DNA of 12,492 bases from Clostridia bacterium (GTDB lineage: Bacteria; Bacillota; Clostridia; DUPQ01). Positions 1-7,451 of the stretch are shown one piece after another; positions within the stretch are counted from its first letter, which is position 1; each line of letters starts with the position of its first letter. Where the stretch lies: the NCBI GenBank assembly GCA_030592085.1, contig JAUUZV010000045.1, forward strand, positions 1-12,492, in the 5' to 3' direction. The position numbers and the translations under genes are program-made. The notes beneath the pieces were generated by a model. That model did no database searches. It was given only the letters and a program-made list of their open reading frames with translations, and had not been told where the DNA came from.

Positions 1-836
1 AACTTTTCTTTTTTGATGCTGCAGCACCAATAATTAGAGAAGATTCGTTAAATAGGTCAATTGTATATAAAAAAGCTAGATATGATAAAGGGGAACCTGA
101 TTATTTAAATTGTTCAATGAATAAAGAGCAATATTTAACATTTTATAAATATTTAATAAGCGCAGAAACAGTTATTTTACATGAATTTGAAAAGAAACAT
201 ATTTTTGAAGGATGTATGCCCATTGAAGTAATGGCTAAAAGAGGTATAGATACTTTACGCTTTGGACCACTTAAACCTGTGGGACTTGATGATAATGCTC
301 ATGCTGTAGTGCAATTAAGACAAGACAATGAAAGCGGAACATTATATAATTTAGTTGGATTTCAGACAAATTTAACATTTAAAGCACAAAAAGAACTATT
401 AAAACTTATTCCTGGACTAGAAAATTCTATTATTGAACGAAATGGTGTCATGCATAGAAATACTTATCTAAATTCTCCTATGCTTTTAAATGAATTTTCA
501 CAGTTATTAGTAAATAAAGATATTTTTATTGCAGGTCAATTATCTGGGGTTGAAGGTTATATGGAATCAGCTTTATCAGGATTGATATGTGGTATTAATA
601 TGTCAAGAAAGTATAACAATGAAGAAATGATTATATTTCCTCTTGAAACTATGACTGGAGCATTATTAGACTATATTACGAATGCATATCAAAAGAAATT
701 TCAACCAATGAATAGTAATTTTGGTATTTTATCACCTTTAGAAATTAGAGAAAAAAATAAAAAGCTAAAAAAAGAAAAATATGCAAAACGTGCAATTGAA
801 TCAATGAGTAAAACTATTTCAACCTATTCGCTATAA
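1..836 (+). CDS. trmFO: Methylenetetrahydrofolate--tRNA-(uracil-5-)-methyltransferase TrmFO, C-terminal part
   Basis: This cytosolic flavoenzyme makes 5-methyluridine at position 54 of tRNA, using methylenetetrahydrofolate as carbon donor and FAD/NAD(P)H as reductant. The frame is open from the left edge (first whole codon at base 3), so the N-terminal FAD-binding part lies outside. About 277 residues are visible of a family length near 435-440. An ATG at 117 is internal: the upstream codons read FFDAAAPIIREDS and KARYDKGEPDYLNC, both TrmFO signatures. Further family motifs are FEGCMPIEVMAKRG, DTLRFGPLKPVGL, AVVQLRQDN, LVGFQTNLTFKAQK, GVMHRNTYLNSP and the FAD-contacting GQLSGVEGYMESA. FEGC and YLNC hold conserved cysteines; one is probably an active-site residue. 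The TAA stop lies inside the opposing gatD, with no terminator between the two genes. Confidence 0.97.
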   Translation, partial: LFFFDAAAPIIREDSLNRSIVYKKARYDKGEPDYLNCSMNKEQYLTFYKYLISAETVILHEFEKKHIFEGCMPIEVMAKRGIDTLRFGPLKPVGLDDNAHAVVQLRQDNESGTLYNLVGFQTNLTFKAQKELLKLIPGLENSIIERNGVMHRNTYLNSPMLLNEFSQLLVNKDIFIAGQLSGVEGYMESALSGLICGINMSRKYNNEEMIIFPLETMTGALLDYITNAYQKKFQPMNSNFGILSPLEIREKNKKLKKEKYAKRAIESMSKTISTYSL

Positions 837-1536
837 AATTATGTGCTTTGTTTTCTAAAGAATCATCTAACTCTTCAAGTGTTATATCATATTTTCTACT
901 TACTGCAGTTTGTAGGATGTAATCACATAAAATTGGATTTTTAGGAAGTAAAGAACCATGAGAGTATGTGCAAAATACATTTTTATATCGTGCACCTTCA
1001 GTTTTATCTTCGCCATTATTACCATAACCCTTTTTAATATATCCTAAAGGTTTAACTGATTTACCTAAATAAGTTCTACCAGAATGATTTTCAAATCCCA
1101 CTACTAATTGATTGTTAATTTCAGGACAAGAATACATAAAATCTCCAATCATTCTCTTTGATTGACCAATGGTGTATAAGTCAAGAGCTCCAATAAAATT
1201 ATAAATCTGTCCATCTTTAGTTTTATAATAATTTCCAAGTAATTGATATCCGCCACAGATAGCTAAAAATGTTACATCATTATTAATAGCATCAATAATA
1301 TTTTGAGTTTTATCACCTTTTAAATCGTTTAAAATTACTTCTTGTTCAAAATCTTGACCACCACCAATAAAAACAATATCGTATTTACTAGAAATAAAGG
1401 GTTTTCCTAAAGGAATATTTACAATATCACATTCTATATTTCGCCAATTCAAACGATTTTTCATAGCAATTAAATTTCCACCATCTCCATATAGATTGAG
1501 TAGTTCAGGATATAAATGAGCAATAGTTAATTTCAT
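814..1536 (-). CDS. gatD: Lipid II isoglutaminyl synthase, glutamine amidotransferase subunit GatD
   Basis: GatD releases ammonia from glutamine and passes it to MurT, which amidates the alpha-carboxyl of D-Glu in the lipid II stem peptide at the cytoplasmic face. It is a class I (CobB/CobQ-like) amidotransferase of 240 residues, close to the family length. From the ATG at 1536 the visible elements are LYPELLNLYGDGGN near residues 8-21, the oxyanion region FIGGGQDFEQE at 56-66, nucleophile Cys94 in AICGGYQLLG, Arg128, and catalytic His193 in YSHGSLLP. Cys94 and Arg128 carry the same numbers as in S. aureus GatD, whose histidine is 189. A TTG at 1551 would add five residues but overlaps murT. 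The ATG was chosen because GGAAG sits 8 bases upstream, inside the last murT codons, which suggests coupled translation. The stop is TAG. Confidence 0.95.
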   Translation of the reverse strand: MKLTIAHLYPELLNLYGDGGNLIAMKNRLNWRNIECDIVNIPLGKPFISSKYDIVFIGGGQDFEQEVILNDLKGDKTQNIIDAINNDVTFLAICGGYQLLGNYYKTKDGQIYNFIGALDLYTIGQSKRMIGDFMYSCPEINNQLVVGFENHSGRTYLGKSVKPLGYIKKGYGNNGEDKTEGARYKNVFCTYSHGSLLPKNPILCDYILQTAVSRKYDITLEELDDSLENKAHNFIANRLK

Positions 1537-1541
1537 AATTT

Positions 1542-2906
1542 TTACTTCCAAAATTCTTTTAATTTAAATTGTTTTTTTAGTACTGTTCTTAAGTCAAACA
1601 TAGCAGTATAGGTTGGTAATATATATGACGTGTCAGAAATTAAGTTAGGATTACTAATGATTTTAATCAATTGTTTAGTAGTTTCACAGACAGTGATTTT
1701 TTCTTCTTGTAATAATGCATACTTAATTCGCAATGCCATATCATATTTTCTTATACCTGCTATATAAAGATGAGAAATCATTGATTCGTTAACTTTTAGA
1801 TTTTCAAAAAGCACATCCCAAATCCAAGAAACATCAGTACCATCTGCAAAATTATCATTTAATATAAGTGTTAAAACAAATGGTTTTGACAATGTTGATA
1901 AATAATTAATAACATTATTTAATCCAGCTGGATTCTTAACTAGAATAATATGAGTATCAACTCCATTTAAAGAAATATTTTCCATACGTCCAAAACCACC
2001 TTTAAAGGTAGCTAAAGAATTTGATAATATTTCATAATCAATACCTAAGGCATATCCAATAGAAAAAGCTGAAATTCCATTATAGATGTTATATTCTCCC
2101 GGTAAATTAATAGATACATTTAAAGAATCATTATTAATTAATAAACTAACCTTAGAGTATTTATCAGTCATTGTTTGAATTGTATTAACTCCAATGTCAG
2201 GGAGTATACGTTTATACCCACAATTAGGGCAAGAAAAGCCCCCTAAATGGCCAAAAGTCTTATAAGTATATTCGTACTTAGTTTTACAAAACAAACAGTA
2301 TGGTGCATCTGAGAGGCTATTATCAGTGTTTGAAAAAGGTTGATTAATACCATAATAGATAAGTTTATTATCTACTTTACGACCGATTGTTGATAATAAA
2401 GAACAATCAGCATTAACACATATCACAGCTTTAGGACAAAAAGAAATTCCTTTAACAATATTTTCTAATGTATGACTAATTTCACCAAATCGATCAAGTT
2501 GATCTCTAAAAAGATTTGTTACCAAAAGATAATGGACATCTATATGTTTAGCAACAGTTTTAAAAGCAGCTTCGTCTACTTCTAATAAAGCATATTCAGG
2601 CTTTTTCTTATAGTTTTCAATAAAAACTGTAGTTATACCACTAATAAGATTAGCACCTGATCTATTATCAAAATATGAAAAACTTGCTTGTTCTAATATT
2701 GTTGAGATAATTCTACTTGTTGTTGTTTTACCATTTGTTCCAGTTACAACAATAGATTTAACACCTAAAGATAAATCGCTAAGAATATTTGGGTAAATTT
2801 TTAAAGCAAGTTTACCTGGTAAAGCCGTTCCGCCGCGTCCAATTAAACGAAGAAATTTAATTAGTAATTTGGATATAAATAATGATAATATTTTTCTAAA
2901 GTACAT
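1542..2906 (-). CDS. murT: Lipid II isoglutaminyl synthase, Mur ligase-like subunit MurT
   Basis: MurT activates the D-Glu carboxyl of lipid II with ATP and, with ammonia from GatD, forms D-isoglutamine, needed for efficient peptidoglycan cross-linking and lysozyme resistance. The 454-residue product has the family architecture. An N-terminal RGGTALPGKLALKI stretch is followed by the Mur ligase P-loop TGTNGKTTT at 55-63, the EVDEAAF segment near 109 and TNLFRDQLDRFGE near 130. A four-cysteine zinc ribbon (Cys204, 207, 226, 229) is inserted in the central domain, as in characterised MurT proteins. The C-terminal DUF1727 domain has LNDNFADGTDVSWIWD at 349-364; one of its aspartates is the expected catalytic residue. 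gatD follows after 5 bases. The ATG is the only ATG/GTG/TTG before an upstream in-frame stop, yet no ribosome-binding sequence precedes it. Confidence 0.96.
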   Translation of the reverse strand: MYFRKILSLFISKLLIKFLRLIGRGGTALPGKLALKIYPNILSDLSLGVKSIVVTGTNGKTTTSRIISTILEQASFSYFDNRSGANLISGITTVFIENYKKKPEYALLEVDEAAFKTVAKHIDVHYLLVTNLFRDQLDRFGEISHTLENIVKGISFCPKAVICVNADCSLLSTIGRKVDNKLIYYGINQPFSNTDNSLSDAPYCLFCKTKYEYTYKTFGHLGGFSCPNCGYKRILPDIGVNTIQTMTDKYSKVSLLINNDSLNVSINLPGEYNIYNGISAFSIGYALGIDYEILSNSLATFKGGFGRMENISLNGVDTHIILVKNPAGLNNVINYLSTLSKPFVLTLILNDNFADGTDVSWIWDVLFENLKVNESMISHLYIAGIRKYDMALRIKYALLQEEKITVCETTKQLIKIISNPNLISDTSYILPTYTAMFDLRTVLKKQFKLKEFWK

Positions 2907-2941
2907 AGAAGAATTATAACATAAGATTGTTTTTTTATAAA
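2906..2941 (-). promoter_or_regulatory. Extended -10 promoter for murT-gatD
   Basis: On the - strand a perfect TATAAT at 2918-2913 is preceded by TGT, giving an extended -10 (TGnTATAAT). A weak -35 (TTTATA, 2941-2936) sits 17 bases upstream. The predicted transcription start, about 7 bases past the -10, falls at or beside 2906, the first base of the murT ATG. The spacing is seen directly; promoter activity is inferred. Confidence 0.6.
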
Positions 2942-2955
2942 AGGTAATATATAAT
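2927..2955 (+). promoter_or_regulatory. Sigma-A-type promoter for the ECF sigma operon
   Basis: TTGTTT (2927-2932), a 17-base spacer and a perfect TATAAT (2950-2955) precede the sigma gene, with a predicted start near 2962. The -35 matches consensus at three of six positions. The site overlaps the divergent murT promoter, whose -35 lies inside this spacer. No ECF-style GAAC element with a CGT -10 is seen here, so expression of the sigma gene looks housekeeping rather than autoregulated from this point. Confidence 0.55.
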
Positions 2956-2963
2956 TTTTAAAT

Positions 2964-2970
2964 AGGAGGA
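2964..2970 (+). promoter_or_regulatory. Ribosome-binding site setting a TTG start
   Basis: AGGAGGA is a near-perfect Shine-Dalgarno sequence 6 bases before the TTG at 2977. No ATG lies at a suitable distance, so this site decides the TTG as start of the ECF sigma factor. The predicted 5' leader is only about 15 bases. Confidence 0.8.
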
Positions 2971-2976
2971 ACTTCA

Positions 2977-3552
2977 TTGAATTTTCCAGAAGAAACTTTA
3001 ATAAAAAAAGCACAAAAAGGAGATAATGATAGTTTTGAATTGCTTATTATAGCATTTCAAGATAAAGCTTATGCCATTGCATTCAGTGTTATGGGAAATA
3101 GTCATGATGCCTATGATATGGTTCAAGAGTCTTTTATTAAAGTATATAAGAATCTTCACAAATTTAATTTTAATAGTTCTTTTAATACATGGTTGTACAG
3201 AATAATTAAAAATACATGTATTGATCAGTTACGAAAAAACAGTCGAAAAAAAACAGTATCTTATGATGCTACATATATTAATAATGATAATGAATTAGCA
3301 TTTCAAATAGAAGATAAAAAAAACAATATGGATATTATTTTCGAGAGAAAAGATAGTGCAGAGTTAATTAAAGCTTCACTAGAAAAATTATCTATTGATC
3401 ATAGAACAGTAATTGTTTTATCTGATATTAAAGGTTACGATTATCAAGAAATAAGTGAACTACTACAAATTAGCTTAGGAACGGTTAAATCACGGATTTC
3501 TAGGGGTAGAAGTCGATTAGCTGAGATTATTAGAGAAGAGGGAACTATTTAG
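2977..3552 (+). CDS. ECF-type RNA polymerase sigma factor
   Basis: This small group IV (extracytoplasmic function) sigma factor directs RNA polymerase to a stress regulon when freed from its anti-sigma factor. At 191 residues it has the usual ECF length with only regions 2 and 4. Region 2 spans about residues 16-86, including DAYDMVQESFIKVY (the -10 recognition and core-binding helices) and FNTWLYRIIKNTCIDQLR. A polar linker follows. Region 4 at about 133-187 has DHRTVIVLSDIKGYDYQEI and the helix-turn-helix ISLGTVKSRISRGRSRL that reads the -35. It resembles the SigW/RpoE-like group, but the subgroup cannot be fixed by eye. The start is TTG after a strong ribosome site. The next gene, 39 bases on, encodes a zinc anti-sigma factor, the classic partner arrangement. 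Confidence 0.93.
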   Translation: MNFPEETLIKKAQKGDNDSFELLIIAFQDKAYAIAFSVMGNSHDAYDMVQESFIKVYKNLHKFNFNSSFNTWLYRIIKNTCIDQLRKNSRKKTVSYDATYINNDNELAFQIEDKKNNMDIIFERKDSAELIKASLEKLSIDHRTVIVLSDIKGYDYQEISELLQISLGTVKSRISRGRSRLAEIIREEGTI

Positions 3553-3566
3553 GTATAGTTATCGTT
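3541..3566 (+). promoter_or_regulatory. Possible ECF-type promoter upstream of the anti-sigma gene
   Basis: GGAAC (3541-3545), in the last codons of the sigma gene, is followed after exactly 17 bases by CGTT (3563-3566). This is the general form of ECF-dependent promoters (an AAC-containing -35, 16-17 bases, a CGT-type -10). A TATAAT overlaps at 3566-3571 but has no good -35 at 17 bases. If real, the sigma factor would boost its own anti-sigma gene and the genes after it. Base matches are seen; function is inference. Confidence 0.35.
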
Positions 3567-3591
3567 ATAATAGTGAAAGGAAATAAAAAAA

Positions 3592-4326
3592 GTGGAAAAA
3601 CAGTGCCTTTGGTACAAAGAACAAATAAATATGTTAATAGATGGGATTATTTCTAATAAAGATAATAAAAAATTACAAATCCATATGTTAACTTGCACTG
3701 AGTGTCAACGATACCAAAAAGATATGATATCTCTTAAAAAAGAATTATCATCTATTTCACTTACTCTTCCAAAACATTTCTCAAAACAAGTTATGAATAA
3801 AATTGCTTATCAAAAAAAACAAAAAATAGTTAAATTTAATAAGTTTATTAAATATTCAGCTAGTGCAATTGCAGCTTGCCTTGTTCTTGTAGTTGGGTTT
3901 TCATTATTAAATGGTAATTTTCTTTCAATGAAATCAAATGATTTAGCTGAAGGCGCTAGAGAAAACATTATAGCACCAACCAGTGAAGAAGCTTTACTTA
4001 ATGATGATGCATATAAGTCTTTTACTTCTGGTAATGCCATACAAGAGGATTCTGCTGTAAATCAACCCATTTCCATTGAAGAATGTGATGAATTATATTA
4101 TGATTATTTATATAGTAATAAGTTAATACCTAAAGAGGAATTAGAAAACTTATTAATTAAAACATATAATATTACTGATATAGTTAATAGCGATAATTGT
4201 ATTATTTTCACTACAACCTATGATAATTACTTAATAATAATTAATGAAATTGAATTAATTATTGTTGAAAATAATAAGACTACTAAAGATAAAGTAACAA
4301 TAAAAATTATTAGCAATGGAGAATAA
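3592..4326 (+). CDS. Membrane-anchored zinc-type anti-sigma factor
   Basis: This probable partner of the ECF sigma factor would hold it at the membrane until an envelope signal triggers release, usually by proteolysis. The 244-residue product begins at GTG after AAAGGA. Its N-terminal cytoplasmic part carries the zinc anti-sigma (ZAS) pattern, His31-x3-Cys35-x2-Cys38, plus Cys5, matching the four metal positions of RsiW. A single membrane helix covers about residues 86-106 (YSASAIAACLVLVVGFSLL), with lysines on its N side, so the N terminus should be inside. The remaining 138 or so residues would be outside. I do not recognise that domain: it opens with an acidic, Ser/Asn-rich stretch and ends in alternating hydrophobic beta-like segments. 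The stop overlaps the polA start in TAATG. Confidence 0.85.
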   Translation: MEKQCLWYKEQINMLIDGIISNKDNKKLQIHMLTCTECQRYQKDMISLKKELSSISLTLPKHFSKQVMNKIAYQKKQKIVKFNKFIKYSASAIAACLVLVVGFSLLNGNFLSMKSNDLAEGARENIIAPTSEEALLNDDAYKSFTSGNAIQEDSAVNQPISIEECDELYYDYLYSNKLIPKEELENLLIKTYNITDIVNSDNCIIFTTTYDNYLIIINEIELIIVENNKTTKDKVTIKIISNGE

Positions 4327-6848
4327 TGAATAAACTTTTACTAATTGATGGATCTAGTATTTTATTTCGTTCTTTTTATGGGTTAAGTCATCAACGTATG
4401 ATGTCAACTAAAGAAGGTATTTTTACTAACGCAATTTTTGGTTTTTTAAATACTATGGATAAATTTATTGTATCTGAAAATCCTACTCATATATTAGTAG
4501 CTTTTGATGTTAAAGGTAAAAATTTTCGCCATGATTTATATAGTGAATATAAAGCTGGTAGAAAAGAGACACCAGAAGAGTTAATTAGTCAATTCCCATT
4601 AATCAAACAAGTATTAAATGTTATGAAAATTTCTACAATTGAGATGGTGGGACAAGAAGCTGACGATTTAATAGGTACATATAAACGATTAGCAGAAGAA
4701 ACTTCTTTTAATGTTACAGTTTTGACAGGTGATCGAGATATGATTCAATTGGTTTCTGATTTAACAACTGTTAAAATTCCAACAACTTTAAATAAAAAAG
4801 CAATTGTAAATGAATTTACTGCAAAAAGTTTATTTGAAAAAATGGGTATAACTGCAGAAGAATTTATTCATGTAAAAGCATTAATGGGAGATAAATCTGA
4901 TAATATTCCAGGCGTAGCAGGAGTAGGAGAAAAAACTGCACTTAAATTAATAGAAAAATATCACACATTAGAAAACTTATATGAAAATATTAATGAAATT
5001 CCAAGTGAAAATCTTAAAAGTAAATTGTTAAAAGATAAAGAAAATGCTTTTTTAAGTTATAAACTTTCAGAAATTAATTTAAACACAGCTTCACCACTTA
5101 AATTAGATGAATTAATAATTGAGCAATTTGATAAAGAAGAATTATATAATTTATTTACGACTTTAGAGTTTAACTATTTTATTAAGAAATACAATTTATC
5201 TAAAACAATTAGTAAATCTATAACTTATGAAATAAAAAACATTACAAATTTAGAGGATATTGATATAAAAAAAGATGCAACAGTTTTCTTTACAGCAAGT
5301 GAACTACAAATTACTTTTGATGGAAAAACTTTATATATTATTGACGATTTTTCATTATTTCCATCAATATTTTCAAAAATTAAATATATTTCAGGTCATT
5401 ATTTAAAAGAGTTATTTGTACTGCTTATGAAAAAACAAATTCCCATACCAAATGTAAAATGTGATGTAGCTACAGTGGCATACTTATTAGATGCAACTAA
5501 AGATTACTATGATTTAACTGAAATATTTAATCAATATGCTATTGTTAATGTACAAGAAGATTGCCACGAAGCTATACGAATATTTCATGTAAAAAATCAA
5601 CTTTTTAAAATTATTGATGATGAAAACATGAATTCATTACTAAATGAAATGGAATTACCATTAATTGAAGTGTTAGCTTATATGGAGTTCATTGGAGTTA
5701 AAGCAGATAAAGAATTTTTACAAGATTTTAAAATCAAACTTGAGTCACAATTAAATATAATTGAAAAAGAAGTATTTGATATGGCTGGAAGTACATTTAA
5801 TCTTAATTCACCAAAGCAATTAGGAAAAGTATTATTTGAAGATTTATTATTACCACATGGTAAAAAAAATAAAACTGGTTATAGTACTTCAATAAAAGTT
5901 TTAGAAAAATTAGCTGAAGATCATATTATTGCTAGTAAGATAATTACTTATAGACGATTAGCTAAACTACAATCGACATATGTTGAAGGATTGTTAAAAT
6001 GTATATCAGATGATGGAAGGATTCATTCTAATTTCAAACAAACAGTTACAGCAACTGGTCGTATATCTAGCACTGACCCAAACTTACAAAATCTTCCCAT
6101 AAGAACTGAACTAGGAAGAGAAATTAGAAAAGCATTTATTTGTGAAAATAATGAATATATTCTACTTGGAGCTGATTATTCACAAATTGAATTAAGAATT
6201 TTAGCTCATATTTCAAAAGATGAAACATTAATAGAAGCATTTAATAAAAAAGAAGATATACATACTAAAACAGCTGCTAAAGTATTTGGTGTTGATGAGA
6301 GAATGGTTACCACTGATATGAGAAGAACCGCAAAAGCTGTTAATTTTGGTATTGTTTATGGTATATCAGATTTTGGTCTATCTAGAGATTTAAATATTTC
6401 TGTACAATTAGCTAAACAATATATAGAACAATATTTACAAGAATACAAAATGGTGAAAAAATACATGGAAGATACTGTGAGATTTGCAGAAAGTAATGGT
6501 TATGTTTTAACAATATTTAATAGAAAAAGACATATAAAAGAACTTTTATCATCAAATTATATGCAACGTGAATTTGGAAAGCGTATTGCTCTTAATACAC
6601 CTATTCAAGGTGCAGCAGCTGATGTCATGAAAATTGCTATGATAAAGGTATACAAACAATTTAAGGAAAGAGAATTAAAATCTAGATTAATCCTACAAAT
6701 ACATGATGAACTTGTAATTGAAACCCATATTGAAGAAATTGACATTGTAAAAGAAATTTTAGAAAAACATATGACAAATGGATTTTCACTAAAAGTTCCA
6801 TTGACAATAGATATAAGTGATGGAAAATCACTTTTTGAGGCGAAATAA
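4326..6848 (+). CDS. polA: DNA polymerase I
   Basis: This polymerase fills gaps and removes RNA primers in Okazaki-fragment maturation and repair. The 840 residues contain three parts. The 5'-nuclease/flap domain (1 to about 290) has LLIDGSS (Asp8), Glu111/Asp113/Asp114 in EADDL, GDRD at 135-138 and GDKSDN at 188-193 followed by the helix-hairpin-helix GVAGVGEKTALKL. The 3'-5' exonuclease-like domain (about 310-465) has lost the DxE motif (TASEL instead) and is probably inactive in proofreading, as in Bacillus and Thermus enzymes. The polymerase domain has motif A DYSQIELR (Asp617), motif B RRTAKAVNFGIVYG (Lys670) and motif C HDE (793-795). The ATG shares one base with the anti-sigma stop, with GGAG upstream, so translation is probably coupled. 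Finding polA directly behind an ECF/anti-sigma pair is unusual. Confidence 0.97.
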   Translation: MNKLLLIDGSSILFRSFYGLSHQRMMSTKEGIFTNAIFGFLNTMDKFIVSENPTHILVAFDVKGKNFRHDLYSEYKAGRKETPEELISQFPLIKQVLNVMKISTIEMVGQEADDLIGTYKRLAEETSFNVTVLTGDRDMIQLVSDLTTVKIPTTLNKKAIVNEFTAKSLFEKMGITAEEFIHVKALMGDKSDNIPGVAGVGEKTALKLIEKYHTLENLYENINEIPSENLKSKLLKDKENAFLSYKLSEINLNTASPLKLDELIIEQFDKEELYNLFTTLEFNYFIKKYNLSKTISKSITYEIKNITNLEDIDIKKDATVFFTASELQITFDGKTLYIIDDFSLFPSIFSKIKYISGHYLKELFVLLMKKQIPIPNVKCDVATVAYLLDATKDYYDLTEIFNQYAIVNVQEDCHEAIRIFHVKNQLFKIIDDENMNSLLNEMELPLIEVLAYMEFIGVKADKEFLQDFKIKLESQLNIIEKEVFDMAGSTFNLNSPKQLGKVLFEDLLLPHGKKNKTGYSTSIKVLEKLAEDHIIASKIITYRRLAKLQSTYVEGLLKCISDDGRIHSNFKQTVTATGRISSTDPNLQNLPIRTELGREIRKAFICENNEYILLGADYSQIELRILAHISKDETLIEAFNKKEDIHTKTAAKVFGVDERMVTTDMRRTAKAVNFGIVYGISDFGLSRDLNISVQLAKQYIEQYLQEYKMVKKYMEDTVRFAESNGYVLTIFNRKRHIKELLSSNYMQREFGKRIALNTPIQGAAADVMKIAMIKVYKQFKERELKSRLILQIHDELVIETHIEEIDIVKEILEKHMTNGFSLKVPLTIDISDGKSLFEAK

Positions 6849-7406
6849 ATGAAAATTATTGGAGTAACTGGAAGTATAGCTTCTGGAAAATCATCAGCAT
6901 CAAAGTTCTTTATTAATAAAGGATTTTATCTTTTTGATGCAGATGCTGTATATCATTTATTATTAAAAAACAATACATTGATGAAAGATGAACTTATAAA
7001 ATATTTTGGTGAAGAAATTATTGTAGAAAATCAAATTTCTACTAAAAAGATATTATCTAAAATTAGTAAAACAAATATTAGGATGTTAAATAAAATAACT
7101 CATAAATATGTTATTAACGAGTTAGATAACATAATAAAGAAATATAAGAAAGTAGTAATTGAAGGTCCGATTCCTGTGAAAAAAGGTTTTCTTGATCGTT
7201 GTGATATGGTTATTTGCACATCTTGTTCACCAGATATTCAAAGAAAAAGACTAGAAGATAGAAAAAAATATTCAACAAAACAAATTGATAAAATGTTATC
7301 AATTCAGTTATCTTCTGTAAAATATCATCAATTAGCTGATGTAGTTATTGAAACTGATAAACTATCAGTAAAAGAGCTTGGTAAATTGATTAATTTATTG
7401 TACTAA
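6849..7406 (+). CDS. coaE: Dephospho-CoA kinase, divergent
   Basis: CoaE phosphorylates the 3'-hydroxyl of dephospho-CoA, the last step of coenzyme A synthesis, in the cytosol. The 185-residue product is slightly short for the family (about 200). It has the P-loop GSIASGKSSA (Lys14), the DADAVYH substrate segment near 30-36, the lid-type RKRLEDRKKYS region with conserved Arg residues, a downstream MLSIQLS glutamine and a closing LADVVIETD. Two usual signatures have drifted. The DxPLLFE stretch reads EGPIPVKKG, and the final AD-x-x-I-x-N asparagine is Thr/Asp-like. The ATG follows the polA TAA with no gap, behind GAGG at 6837-6840. The polA-coaE order is common in Firmicutes and supports the call. 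A different P-loop nucleotide kinase is possible but less likely. Confidence 0.85.
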   Translation: MKIIGVTGSIASGKSSASKFFINKGFYLFDADAVYHLLLKNNTLMKDELIKYFGEEIIVENQISTKKILSKISKTNIRMLNKITHKYVINELDNIIKKYKKVVIEGPIPVKKGFLDRCDMVICTSCSPDIQRKRLEDRKKYSTKQIDKMLSIQLSSVKYHQLADVVIETDKLSVKELGKLINLLY

Positions 7407-7426
7407 AAATATTATTATGATACTAT
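7398..7426 (+). promoter_or_regulatory. Likely promoter for the LysM membrane-protein gene
   Basis: TTGTAC (7398-7403), 17 bases, then TACTAT (7421-7426) preceded by TGA, an extended -10. The predicted start is near 7433. The strong AGGGGG ribosome site follows at 7439-7444, 7 bases before the ATG. The 45-base gap has no terminator, so read-through from coaE is also possible. Confidence 0.45.
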
Positions 7427-7451
7427 ATTAATAGAAAAAGGGGGTATAAAT

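Noticed and set aside
117..119. ATG at 117 as the start of a short TrmFO-like gene
   Set aside because: The frame is open to the window edge and the upstream codons encode conserved TrmFO sequence, so this is an internal methionine of a partial gene.
3810..4040. 76-codon open frame on the - strand inside the anti-sigma gene
   Set aside because: It lies antisense to a well-supported gene, has no recognisable domain, and its frame is explained by the composition of the + strand codons.
4265..4293. Possible polA promoter, TTGAAA-17-GATAAA, in the end of the anti-sigma gene
   Set aside because: The -10 lacks both the first and last consensus T and the region is A/T-rich enough for chance matches; not strong enough to list as a feature.
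5270..5720. Loss of the proofreading exonuclease motif in PolA as a novelty
   Set aside because: Inactive exonuclease domains are normal in many Firmicutes and Thermus PolA proteins.
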